Of a stretch of DNA of 64,000 bases, positions 46,324 to 54,870 are shown piece after piece; position 1 is the stretch's first letter, and the number at the start of each line of letters is the position of its first letter. The translations under genes were made by a program, and so were the position numbers. The stretch comes from VXNE01 sp965248075 (GTDB lineage Bacteria > Pseudomonadota > Gammaproteobacteria > Pseudomonadales > Azotimanducaceae). A model generated the notes under the pieces. The model did no database searches and was not told where the DNA came from. It saw nothing but the letters and a program-made list of their open reading frames with translations. The DNA lies in the NCBI GenBank assembly GCA_965248075.1, contig CBDFIL010000001.1, positions 620,001 through 684,000 on the forward strand. Reading direction: 5' to 3'.

Positions 46324-46372
46324 CGGGAGTTGCGCGCCAGCGGAACTCCCAACGCGAACGAGTTCGCGCTCG
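46324..46372. repeat. double hairpin repeat
   Basis: GGGAGTTGCGC/GCGGAACTCCC with loop GCCA and one mismatch, followed by GCGAAC/GTTCGC. Lies directly downstream of the bTHX stop codon (46376) on the minus strand and downstream of the CDP-alcohol transferase on the plus strand, so it could be a bidirectional terminator. Confidence 0.65.
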
Positions 46373-46375
46373 CGC

Positions 46376-46492
46376 CTACCGCCTCTCGCGGGCGCCGGCC
46401 CCGGCCCGCTTCTTCGATTTCTTCGGTCGGCGCACACCGTAGGTACCCCGCCTGATCTTGCCGCGCCGCGTTCTGATATCGCCCTTGCCCAT
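46376..46492 (-). CDS. 30S ribosomal protein bTHX
   Basis: A 38-residue, strongly basic protein: MGKGDIRTRRGKIRRGTYG followed by VRRPKKSKKRAG and a Arg-rich tail. This is the bTHX (Thx/S31-like) pattern, MGKGDxxTRRGKIxRGxYGxxRP. It binds 16S rRNA in the 30S head in Thermus and relatives. AGGGAAACG lies nine bases or so upstream of the ATG at 46492. Too short for most gene callers. Confidence 0.85.
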   Translation of the reverse strand: MGKGDIRTRRGKIRRGTYGVRRPKKSKKRAGAGARERR

Positions 46493-46558
46493 GGCGTTCG
46501 TTTCCCTGTGTTCGGTGTACCGCAGCCGGCGCTGCTCATTCGAACCCGCGGCCGACGA

Positions 46559-47533
46559 TCAAAGACCCCAGCATTCTAGCTCGTTCGCAAACACCAGCGG
46601 GCCCCCGTAGTGTTCCTCGAGCGCCCGGCGGCTCGGCGTCTCGCGCCCGAGCGTGCGCGAGGTGCGATAACCGAGCACCACCATGCGCGCATTCGCCCGC
46701 GCCGCTATCCGCCCGATCTGCGACGGCCGCACGTACCGATCGCGCACGGTCCCACGAGCACCCTCCGGTATCGCCAGGTGAATGACCAGCGCATCCACAT
46801 CCTTGGCGAACTTCGCCACGACATCCTTGCGATTGCTGAAGTTCCCGGTAAACACGACCGCCTGTCCTCCGAGCTCCGCACGCCACGCGATGCTGGGAGC
46901 ATCTCCATGGTGCACGGGAATCGCGAAGAGGCTCAGGTCCTTCGTCCCGAACCGGGCCCACCGCCGCTGCCCCATGACCGGAACGTCGCGGATGTTGATC
47001 CGGTAGCCGTCCGGATCGCGAAAGGTCAGATAATCCGAGAGCGCGGGAAAGGCGCCGGCCGGACCGATCAGACGCTCGATGAGTTCGCGCGTCGAGGGAT
47101 AGCGCTCGTTCCCGTCCGGGCCGAACACCGGCAGCGGCCGCGTGCGTCCATCCGACCCGGCCACGAAGGTCGGGAAGTCCGACGTGCGGTCCGCCCCGAC
47201 GTTGGTGAACACGATGGCATCGAGGTCCGCGAAGTCCGCGCCGGCCTCGCCGAACCGTACCGCGCTACCCGGACCGGGATCGACCAGCAACACCGGGCGC
47301 TGGTCGAGCCAGAGGAGGTAACTCGCCGCCCCGCGATCGTCCAGTTCGTACCCCCCGGATCCCAGAACCTGGATCCAGACGCCTTCGTCTCCGCAGTGGG
47401 GCGCGTCCATCGCGCTTGCCAGGCACGAAAGAAACATCGAAACGATGGCCAACGGCAGCCACCGCAGAGGCCCGGCTGTGGGGCGCCCGCATTGCGCATT
47501 CGTAATCACTGCCAGCCTCCCTTCGTGTGTCAC
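46559..47533 (-). CDS. metallo-beta-lactamase-fold protein with degenerate metal site
   Basis: A 324-residue protein with a signal peptide (hydrophobic LPLAIVSMFLSCLASA) and MBL-fold landmarks: IQVLGSGGYELDDRGAASYL, VLLVDPGPGSAVRFGEAG, DLDAIVFTNVGADRTSDFPTF, FAIPVHHGDAPSIAWR, AVVFTGNFS. The usual THxHxDHxxD reads TNVGADRTSD (110-119): three His are lost and Asp115 remains. The later TGD-type Asp is Asn (FTGNFS). It is therefore probably unable to bind two zinc ions. GTG start at 47533 overlaps the NadE stop as GTGA. Periplasmic. A pseudoenzyme or a divergent activity. Confidence 0.82.
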   Translation of the reverse strand: MTHEGRLAVITNAQCGRPTAGPLRWLPLAIVSMFLSCLASAMDAPHCGDEGVWIQVLGSGGYELDDRGAASYLLWLDQRPVLLVDPGPGSAVRFGEAGADFADLDAIVFTNVGADRTSDFPTFVAGSDGRTRPLPVFGPDGNERYPSTRELIERLIGPAGAFPALSDYLTFRDPDGYRINIRDVPVMGQRRWARFGTKDLSLFAIPVHHGDAPSIAWRAELGGQAVVFTGNFSNRKDVVAKFAKDVDALVIHLAIPEGARGTVRDRYVRPSQIGRIAARANARMVVLGYRTSRTLGRETPSRRALEEHYGGPLVFANELECWGL

Positions 47534-49455
47534 GGCAACGCGTCTATGGCAGCGAGGGCCATGGACGGGTCGGCCTCGTCCGGCATGCGCCAGTCGCCCC
47601 GCGGCGAGAGGCTCACCGTCCCCACCTTGGGGCCCGGCGGTAGCGTCGTGCGCTTGAACTGCGATCCGTAAAAGCGCTGGAAGAACACGCGCAGCCAGCG
47701 CTTGATCTCCGCCGATGTGTAGTCCGCACCGAAGGCCAGCCGAGCCAGGGCGAAGATCTTCTCGGGACCCGCCCCCGTGCGCAGCAGGTGGTAGAGGAAG
47801 AAGTCGTGCAACTCGTAGGGCCCAAGAATGGCTTCGGTCCGCTGACCGATGCCGCCGTCCACGGAAGGCACCAGCTCAGGGGTGATCGGGGTCTCCAGCA
47901 CGCGGCGCAGAACGTCGGCCAGGGCCCCTGGCGCCCGATGCCGTGCGTACCAACGCACCAGGTAGGCGATCAGCGTCTTCGGCACGCTCGCATTGACGTT
48001 GTAATGCGCCATGTGATCGCCGTTGTACGTGCACCAGCCGAGCGCCAGTTCCGACAGGTCCCCGGTGCCCACCAGCAGACCACCGACATCGTTGGCGATG
48101 TCGAAGAGCACCTGCGTGCGCTCGCGCGCCTGGGCGTTCTCGAAGGTCACGTCGTGGGCGCCGTCGTGGCGGATGTCGTGCAGGTGCTGCTCGACGGCCG
48201 CGTCGATGGGAATCTCGCGGATCGTGGCGCCCGCGGCCCGAGCCAGTTCCTTGGCGGACACGTTCGTATGCTCCGAAGTGCCGGGACCGGGCATCGTGAT
48301 CGCGTGCAGCGCGGACAGTTGCAGTCCGTTCAGTTCGAGGGCGTCGAGACACACCAGGAAGGCGAGCGTCGAGTCGAGGCCCCCCGACAGCCCGATCACC
48401 AGCTCCCCGATGTCCGTCCCGCGCATGCGACTCGCGAGGCCCGTCGCCTGTATCGCCAGGATCTCCCGGGCCCGCGCATCGAACTCGTGCTCGTCTTCCG
48501 GCACGAAGGGATGCCGGCCATAGTGTCGCAGCGTCTCGTGCATCGGGCGGGCCCACGCGAGGTCCGCTTCGACGGTGACATGCGTCCCGGTGCGTGCGCT
48601 GTGCGCAAAGGTCGCGTTGCGCGCGCGGTCATGGCGCAGCTTCTTGCAGTCGAAGTCGACCTCAAGGCGTGCCCCGTCGAGCAGGAAGCGTTCGGACTCC
48701 CCGAGGATCCGGCCGTTCTCCGCGGCGATCAGGTGCCCGCCGAAGACGAGATCCTTGACCGACTCCGTGGGGCCGCTGCCCGCGTAGACGTACCCGCAGA
48801 TCAGACGCGCGCTCTGCATTCGCACGAGGTCGCGCCGATAGTCCGCCTTGGCGACCAGTTCGTTGCTTGCCGACAGGTTGACGATGATGTCGGCCCCGGC
48901 CAGCGCGTGCTGGACACTGGGCTGGATGGGCGCCCACAGGTCCTCGCAGAGCTCGATGCCGACGCGAAAACCCCACAGGTCGAAGATCTGGTCGCGCCGC
49001 ATTTCGAAGCGGCCAAGCCGTTCGTCATTGACCTGGACCGCAACCCCTTCGCCGGACGCGAACCAACGCAGCTCGTAGAACTCCTCGTAGTTCGGATTGG
49101 CGGTCTTCGGTACGGCGCCCAGCATCCTCCCGCGCAGGCACACGAACGCCGCATTGACGAGCCTGCCGTCCGCAAGGCGCCACGGCGCGCCCACCACCAG
49201 CGCCGCAGGGCCGCTCGCCCGCGCGATGTCCACCACGGCCTCCCGGGCTTGCTCAAGCAGCTGGTCGGTGGTGAAGAGGTCTTCGCAGGTATAGCCGGTC
49301 ACAGCCAGCTCCGGCGTCACGATGAGCGACGCGCCAGCCCGGGTCTGTTCCTCGCAGGCACTGAGCAGCGCCGCCGCATTCGCCCGCGGATTGCCGACTT
49401 CCACCGGCGGAGCGACCGCCGCCACGCGAAAGAAGCCATGCTGGGTGTAGTCCAT
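47530..49455 (-). CDS. nadE: glutamine-dependent NAD+ synthetase
   Basis: A 641-residue two-domain enzyme that amidates nicotinate adenine dinucleotide to NAD+ using ATP and glutamine. The N-terminal nitrilase-type glutaminase has Glu49 in TPELAVTG, Lys in PKTANPNYEEFYELRWF and nucleophile Cys in GIELCEDLW. The C-terminal synthetase has the ATP pyrophosphatase loop GLSGGLDSTLAF near residue 355 and GTGDLSELALGWCTYNGDHMAHYN. The ATG at 49455 begins MDYTQHGFFRVAAVAPP; the open frame extends much further upstream but is antisense to the acyl-CoA dehydrogenase. Coupled to the downstream MBL-fold gene. Confidence 0.95.
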   Translation of the reverse strand: MDYTQHGFFRVAAVAPPVEVGNPRANAAALLSACEEQTRAGASLIVTPELAVTGYTCEDLFTTDQLLEQAREAVVDIARASGPAALVVGAPWRLADGRLVNAAFVCLRGRMLGAVPKTANPNYEEFYELRWFASGEGVAVQVNDERLGRFEMRRDQIFDLWGFRVGIELCEDLWAPIQPSVQHALAGADIIVNLSASNELVAKADYRRDLVRMQSARLICGYVYAGSGPTESVKDLVFGGHLIAAENGRILGESERFLLDGARLEVDFDCKKLRHDRARNATFAHSARTGTHVTVEADLAWARPMHETLRHYGRHPFVPEDEHEFDARAREILAIQATGLASRMRGTDIGELVIGLSGGLDSTLAFLVCLDALELNGLQLSALHAITMPGPGTSEHTNVSAKELARAAGATIREIPIDAAVEQHLHDIRHDGAHDVTFENAQARERTQVLFDIANDVGGLLVGTGDLSELALGWCTYNGDHMAHYNVNASVPKTLIAYLVRWYARHRAPGALADVLRRVLETPITPELVPSVDGGIGQRTEAILGPYELHDFFLYHLLRTGAGPEKIFALARLAFGADYTSAEIKRWLRVFFQRFYGSQFKRTTLPPGPKVGTVSLSPRGDWRMPDEADPSMALAAIDALP

Positions 49456-49569
49456 CGCCGCATTGTAGCCCCCCGTCCCGGGCCCGGCATGAGAGGGACC
49501 GGGGCGACGCAACATCGCGGCTCCCCCGTAACCGGGACAGCCGCATGGACCAAGGGTCCACAGTTCGCA

Positions 49570-49575
49570 TATGCT
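49570..49575 (+). promoter_or_regulatory. candidate -10 box for the first acyl-CoA dehydrogenase
   Basis: CGCATATGCTCC contains TATGCT 46 bases before the ATG at 49621, in the 165-base divergent spacer shared with nadE. A GAGGGAGAGAG ribosome site follows. Confidence 0.35.
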
Positions 49576-49620
49576 CCCCGTCCGTTGCTCCGTGCGAGAC
49601 CCATTGCCCGAGGGAGAGAG

Positions 49621-50739
49621 ATGAATTTCGAGTTCTCCGACGAACAGAATCTGCTGCGCGAACAGGCGTCCGGCTTCCTGGGGGAGCACTGCCCGCCGAA
49701 CGCCGTTCGCGCGATCCTGGAAGGCGACGCCCCATACGACGCCGAACTGTGGAAGAAGATCGCGGAGCTGGGCTGGATGGCCACGACCATCCCGGAAGCG
49801 CACGGAGGCCTGGGCCTGTCCTACCTGGAACTGTGTGTGATCGCCGAGGAACTCGGACGCGCCGTGGCGCCGGTGCCCTACTCCTCGTCGGTCTATCTGG
49901 CGACCGAGGCCCTGTTGCTCGCCGGCAGCCAAGCGCAGAAGGAAGCGTGGCTGCCGAAGCTGGCCACGGGCGAGGCGATCGGCGCGTTCGCCCTCGCCGA
50001 AGGCGCCGGCCACCCATCGCCCCGCACGCTGACGGCCTACGCGTCCGGTGGCAAGCTCAACGGCTCGAAGCTGCCGGTAGCGGATGGTGACGTGGCCGAT
50101 TTCGCCGTGGTCGTCACGCGCAGCGATGCCGGCGACGGCGCGAGCCTGCAACTCGTCGCGCTCGACGGCGCCGGTGTGGCGTGTACCGGCGTCCAGACCA
50201 TCGACCCGACGCGGTCCCACGCGAAGATCGATTTCGACGACGCCGACGCCGAGCCCCTGGGTGCCGACGGCGAGGGCTGGGAGATCACGCGTAGACTGAT
50301 GGACCGGGCGGCGGCGCTCTTCGCCTGGGAACAGGTCGGCGGCGCCAACGCCGCGCTGGAGCAGGCCAAGGAGTACGCGTTGGGCCGCTACGCGTTCGGC
50401 AGACCCATCGCCGGCCACCAGGCCATCAAGCACAAGCTCGCGAACATCTACGTGAAGAACACCCTGGCACGCTCCAACTGCTATTACGGCGCCTGGGCAC
50501 TCTCGACCGACGCACAGGAGTTGCCGGTCGCGGCCGCCACGGCCCGGGTCGCCGCCATCCAGGCGTACTACTTTGCGTCGAAAGAGAACATCCAGACCCA
50601 CGGCGGCATGGGGTTCACCTGGGAATTCGACTGCCAGTTCCACTACCGCCGGGCCAAGCTGCTGTCCGTGAACATCGGCAGCGAGGGCGTCTGGCAGGAT
50701 CGACTGATCTCGGCCATCGAAAGCAGCCAGGCAGCCTGA
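49621..50739 (+). CDS. acyl-CoA dehydrogenase, paired subunit 1
   Basis: A 372-residue FAD-dependent dehydrogenase: MNFEFSDEQNLLREQASGFL, GLGLSYLELCVIAEELGR, YALGRYAFGRPIAGHQAIKHKLANIYV and NIQTHGGMGFTWEFDCQFHYRRAK. The region preceding FGRPI that normally supplies the catalytic Glu is not obvious. The second acyl-CoA dehydrogenase gene follows after 150 bases. Adjacent unlike ACAD genes often encode heteromeric dehydrogenases, for example for steroid side chains. Oxidises an acyl-CoA at C2-C3 and passes electrons to ETF. Confidence 0.92.
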   Translation: MNFEFSDEQNLLREQASGFLGEHCPPNAVRAILEGDAPYDAELWKKIAELGWMATTIPEAHGGLGLSYLELCVIAEELGRAVAPVPYSSSVYLATEALLLAGSQAQKEAWLPKLATGEAIGAFALAEGAGHPSPRTLTAYASGGKLNGSKLPVADGDVADFAVVVTRSDAGDGASLQLVALDGAGVACTGVQTIDPTRSHAKIDFDDADAEPLGADGEGWEITRRLMDRAAALFAWEQVGGANAALEQAKEYALGRYAFGRPIAGHQAIKHKLANIYVKNTLARSNCYYGAWALSTDAQELPVAAATARVAAIQAYYFASKENIQTHGGMGFTWEFDCQFHYRRAKLLSVNIGSEGVWQDRLISAIESSQAA

Positions 50740-50741
50740 GG

Positions 50742-50870
50742 AGCCTTCAGCGGAGCCCTCAGCGGAGCCCTCAGCCGGGGAGCGCGAGGGGCTTGCCCCT
50801 CGCATGGAGAGGCAGCGCGAGGGGACTGCCCCTCGCAAGAAACAGGCAGCGCGAGGGGACTGCCCCTCGC
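50742..50870. repeat. triple hairpin tandem repeat between acyl-CoA dehydrogenase genes
   Basis: Three copies of the same stem GCGAGGGG/CCCCTCGC at 50784-50803, 50817-50836 and 50851-50870, spaced 33-34 bases, with loops CTTG, ACTG and ACTG and a shared AGGCAGC spacer. They are preceded by a short AGCGGAGCCCTC tandem. They end nine bases before the ribosome site of the next gene, so they could affect its expression or protect the upstream mRNA. Confidence 0.85.
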
Positions 50871-50889
50871 ATGAAAAGAGGAGAACACC

Positions 50890-52101
50890 ATGGACTTCAA
50901 CGACACATCCGCCGAAGCCGCGTTCCGGGCGGAAGCCCGCGCCTGGCTCGGAGCCAACGCACCGACCGAAGCGGAACTCGCCGGGCTCGGTGAGATCGAA
51001 CAGGCCAAGCTCTGGCAGAAGCGCAAGTACGACGCCGGCTGGGCCTGCATCCGCTGGCCGAAGGAATACGGCGGCCGCGACGCGTCGGCCATCGAGAACG
51101 TCATCTGGAACCAGGAGGAGGCCAAGGTCGGCACGACCTTCGGCGTCTTCGGGATCGGCCAGGGCATGGCCGCTCCCACCATGATGGCTTGGGCGACCGA
51201 GGACCAGAAGCGACACCACCTGCCGCCGCTGGCCTCGGGGGAACACATCTGGTGTCAGCTCTTCAGCGAGCCGGCCGGCGGCTCCGACCTGGCGGCGCTG
51301 CGCACGCGGGCCGTCAAGGACGGCGACGAGTGGGTCATCAACGGCCAGAAGATCTGGACCACCGGCGCCCACTACAGCAACTACGCGATCCTGGTCCTGC
51401 GCACCGACCCGAACGTGCCGAAGCACAAGGGCCTGACCTACTTCTTCATCGACATGAAGTCGCCCGGGATCGAGGTGAAGCCCATCAAGCAGATCTCCGG
51501 CGCTTCCGGCTTCAACGAGGTCTACTTCACCGACGTCCGGGTATCCGACGCACAGCGACTGGGCGCCGTCGGGCAGGGCTGGCAGGTGGCCATCACCACC
51601 CTGATGAATGAGCGCGCTTCCATCGGCGGCGGGGGTGGAGGCGCCGGCTTCCGACAGGTCTTCGACCTGGCCAAACGCGTGCAGCTCGACGACCGTCCGG
51701 CGATCGAGGACAAGATGGTCCGCGCGAAACTCGCGGACTGGTACGTGCAGGAAGCCGGGCTCCGTTATACCGGGTACCGGTCCCTGTCGGCGCTCTCCAG
51801 AGGCGAGATTCCCGGGCCCGAGAACTCGATCGGCAAGTATGTCGGCGCGTCGAAAGGCCAGGACATGGCGTCCTTCGCGATGGACCTGCTGGCCATGTCG
51901 GGCGCCGTCACGGACCCCGAGTTCGCCGACGCCGCCGGCCTGTTCCAGGACTCGTACATGGGCGCGCCCGGCGGGCGGATCGCCGGCGGTACGGACGAGA
52001 TCATGCTCAACATCCTCGCCGAACGCGTACTCGGGCTGCCACAGGACGTCCGCGTCGACAAGGGCATTCCGTTCAACGAGGTGCCGACCGGGGCTTCCTG
52101 A
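50890..52101 (+). CDS. acyl-CoA dehydrogenase, paired subunit 2
   Basis: A 403-residue ACAD: WAFRAEARAWLG-like N-terminus (FRAEARAWLGANAP), WPKEYGGRDASAIENVIWNQE, LFSEPAGGSDLAALRTRAVKDG (FAD/substrate loop), GWQVAITTLMNERASIGGG and PGGRIAGGTDEIMLNILAERVLG, the usual C-terminal flavin-binding motif. Ribosome site AAAAGAGGAGAACACC. Likely forms a complex with the product of the preceding gene; the triple hairpin lies between them. Confidence 0.93.
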   Translation: MDFNDTSAEAAFRAEARAWLGANAPTEAELAGLGEIEQAKLWQKRKYDAGWACIRWPKEYGGRDASAIENVIWNQEEAKVGTTFGVFGIGQGMAAPTMMAWATEDQKRHHLPPLASGEHIWCQLFSEPAGGSDLAALRTRAVKDGDEWVINGQKIWTTGAHYSNYAILVLRTDPNVPKHKGLTYFFIDMKSPGIEVKPIKQISGASGFNEVYFTDVRVSDAQRLGAVGQGWQVAITTLMNERASIGGGGGGAGFRQVFDLAKRVQLDDRPAIEDKMVRAKLADWYVQEAGLRYTGYRSLSALSRGEIPGPENSIGKYVGASKGQDMASFAMDLLAMSGAVTDPEFADAAGLFQDSYMGAPGGRIAGGTDEIMLNILAERVLGLPQDVRVDKGIPFNEVPTGAS

Positions 52102-52230
52102 TCCGCGTACCGCAACAGACGCGAACGCTCGACGATATCCGTGCGCCGGGAGGCGCGGTGAGGGAATTCACGCTGCTTCCCCCTGCCCGCGCGAAGAGCG
52201 GAGTCGACCCGCCACCAAGGGCGTAACCGC

Positions 52231-52695
52231 TTGCGGACCACCCTCGACGCCGCCCTGATGAGTCTCAAGGAAGTCGAGGCCGACACCGCGCAGTCCATAC
52301 AGCGGGTCGACTACCCCGCCGGACCCGGGATTGCGTCGATGTTCGACATGCTCGCCTACGACCCTTCAGGCCGCTACCTCTTCATCCCGCACGAGACGCC
52401 CATCGGCGCAGGTCTCTCGCGCTACGACACGACCGAGGACCGCACCGACCTGCTGTTCGCCGGCGACGCGGAAGCGGGCGTGACGGACATTTGCGGCCCC
52501 GACGCCGCCGCCAACGCCTGTCCCGCCTGGGATTTCGACTTCGGCGCCTTCGACCCGGCGCGCTGGACACCGAACGGCACCGTCTTCCTGGGAGAGGAGT
52601 GGGCCGACCTGGGCCGCGTCGTGGAGGTCATGATTCCACTGGGACCCGCACCTGACGACCCGAAGGCCCCCGAACTCACGGCGGGAGAGGACTAG
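52231..52695 (+). pseudogene. PhoX/DUF839-type phosphatase, N-terminal fragment
   Basis: About 154 residues: QRVDYPAGPGIASMFDMLAY, YLFIPHETPIGAGLSRYDTTED, DFDFGAFDPARWTPNGTVFLGEEWADLGRVVEV. This resembles the DUF839/PhoX beta-propeller head, which normally exceeds 400 residues. The frame ends TAGED-stop at the TAG that starts dispersed repeat C, so the rest is lost. The start at TTG 52231 is weak. Likely a truncated gene. Confidence 0.55.
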
Positions 52696-53200
52696 GAGTT
52701 TTCACCCCGGGTTCCGGCGCGCTGACGCGCAGGGAACAGACTCCGTTCCGTGCCGAATTCGTGCACGGTCCCGGGAACGCATGCATGGTCCCGGCGCGGG
52801 CTGTAGGGGACGCCCTCGTCCCGTCCCGTTTCGAAACCGTGCACGGCCTCGACACGGGCGACGACAAGCGTCGCCCCTACAAGGTCCCGTTCGACATCGG
52901 GCATGGCCTGGCGCGGGTGTCCCGTTTCGGAATCGTGCGCAAGCTCGGCACGGGCGACGACAAGCATCGCCGGGCATGGCCTGGCGCGGGCTGTAGGGGA
53001 CGCCCTTGTGGCGTCCCGTTTCGAAACCGTGCACGGGCTCAACACGGGCGACGACAAGCGTCGCCGGGCATGGCCTGGCGCGGGCTGTAGGGACGCCCTT
53101 GTCCCGTCCCGTTTCGAAACCGTGCACGGGCTCGACACGGGCGACGACAAGCGTCGCCCCTACGAGTCCCGTGCCGAATCAGCCGCGAGCGGATTTGTTC
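52693..53200. repeat. dispersed repeat C copy 2 plus tandem hairpin array
   Basis: 52693-52775 matches 44029-44115. It is followed by about three and a half imperfect tandem units beginning GCGCGGG at 52794, 52911, 52984 and 53078. Each contains GACGCCCTTGT..CGTCCCG, TTCGAAACCGTGCACGG and GGGCGACGACAAGCGTCGCC hairpin elements. The array ends with a GCCGCGAGCGGATT piece also present at 2870. No gene is seen between 52696 and 53289. Confidence 0.8.
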
Positions 53201-53289
53201 CATGCAAGGCTCTCAAAGTCGCGCCCTTCCGGTCCGGCGAGATACACGGAAAGCAGCGGCCAGTAACGCGAACAAAGGAGGGACGACAT

Positions 53290-53502
53290 TCAGCGGCGCT
53301 TTACGTCGACTCTGCCCCGCCACTCGCGTTTCTTTGAGCGTTGCCGGGATACCCATAGCAGCACCGCCACGCATGGTACTGCGATCACGAGTGCGAATAG
53401 CAGCCAGCGCCAGAGCAGCCAGAAAGCGAGACAGAGGCCAGCGATGGCCAATAGGCCGATCACGTTGCGGTTGATCGTTCCCCGACTGATCCCCCAAGCC
53501 AT
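53290..53502 (-). CDS. small two-helix membrane protein
   Basis: About 70 residues starting MAWGISRGTINRNVIG, with two hydrophobic helices (VIGLLAIAGLCLAFWLLW and LLFALVIAVPCVAVLLWV) and a basic tail RQRSKKREWRGRV. Start at 53502 is preferred over 53607 because GGCAGGCG precedes it. No family recognised; could also be a chance open frame. Confidence 0.4.
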   Translation of the reverse strand: MAWGISRGTINRNVIGLLAIAGLCLAFWLLWRWLLFALVIAVPCVAVLLWVSRQRSKKREWRGRVDVKRR

Positions 53503-53618
53503 CGCCTGCCCCCGCCTGCCGGAAGGGTGCAAGCCTACCGTAGAATTGCGTCCCCGCCCGGCAGGATCGCCCCCATGTTTCGAGATGGAGAGCGCCCTAC
53601 CACGCAAATCGGTTACCC

Positions 53619-54870
53619 CTATCGCAACACCCGCATCACCGAACCCGCGTCCACCACGACCAGACCGGAGTCGGCCGGCGCACGCTGATCCCGCTGCGGG
53701 ACAAACGCCGCGTACACCACCCGGCTATCGCCGATGCCGGGCAAGGTCGGGGTCGCCGAACGCAGGCGAGCCGCCGCCGACCGCGCAGCGCCGGCCCGAA
53801 ACGATTCCCGGGACCACTTGACTTCGCCAACCAGCACGCGCCGCCCATCGACCGACCTGGCGACGACGTCGAACTCGGGATCCTTGCCACGCCAATATCG
53901 TTGGGCGGGCTCCCACGGTCCGAGGTCCGCCAGCGGACCGTCGTGTCGATGCAGGAACGGCACCGCCATCCGGCACAACTCCTCCCACCCGTACGCCTCC
54001 AGGCCGGCGCGGTAGCGATGCCAGTAACTCAGGCGCGTCTCCTGCGGAGCCTCCGCGAGCGCCGCCCGATGGGGCGCCACGACGCGAAACCAGAAGCGCA
54101 GGAACGGATCGGCAATACGGTAGAGGCTTCGCTTGTCCGACCGTGGGTTGCTGCCGAAAGGGATCTCGCGCCGCACCAGGTCCATCGCCACGAGTGCTGC
54201 CAGCGGGCGCGACAGACTCGAGGCCGGTCGTCCAAGACGGACGGCCATCTCACTGACGCGATGGGCGCCACCGTCGATGACGTCGAGCAGCGGTCGCAGG
54301 GCGGTGGCCGGGGGCGTCTCTTCGAGCAGGAGCCGAGGCGGCTCGTCGGGCAACGCTCCCGCCGGGTCGAGGACGAGCGCGTCGACCGCGTTGGCCAGGT
54401 CCCTGCCGAAAGGGGTCGCAAGCTCCCAATAGCGCGGCATACCGCCCCACACGGCGTGTGCTGCGACCTGCTCGCGCACATCGAGCCGGCCGAAGGCGTC
54501 CGCCAGATAACCCGGCCGGAGCGGCCGCACCGCGAACGCCTCGGTCGCGCGTCCGTACAACGGAGCGTCCGCGGCCAATACGGCGCCGTGGATCATCTGC
54601 TGGCTGGAGCCACTCACTACGACGGCCGGGCGCGAGTCCTCGCGGTCGAGCCAGTTCTGCAGCACGCTCAGGACGCTCGCGTCGGCGAGCACCAGGTACG
54701 GCAACTCGTCGACGATGAACGGTCCTCTCCAGCCGGTGCGCCGGGCTTCCGCGGCGAGGCGGTCCAGGAGCGACCGCCAGTCCGGGTATTCGACGTCCGC
54801 GAACCCCGGAAAACGCTGCGCTACGGACTCGGCGAGGTAGCGTCTCTGGACGGCGGGCGCCGGTTCGAAC
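53619..54870 (-). pseudogene. AAA ATPase with DUF234 domain, N-terminus missing
   Basis: About 415 residues of an archaeal-type ATPase/DUF234 protein: Walker B PFIVDELPYLVL, sensor-like VVVSGSSQQMIHGAVLA, PLYGRATEAFAVRPLRPGY, a winged-helix segment and the C-terminal DUF234/nuclease-like region (ELCRMAVPFLHRHD, FDVVARSVDGRRVLVGEVKWS). The N-terminal Walker A is absent; instead a C-terminal piece of a second copy precedes it (54863-55111). Product probably cannot bind ATP. Confidence 0.7.

Noticed and set aside
49456..51426. Upstream extension of nadE by more than 650 codons
   Set aside because: It is antisense to an acyl-CoA dehydrogenase and has no homology; MDYTQHGF at 49455 fits the family start.
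52776..53200. Possible CRISPR array
   Set aside because: Units differ in length and spacers are not unique; the sequence folds as hairpins and has no cas genes nearby.
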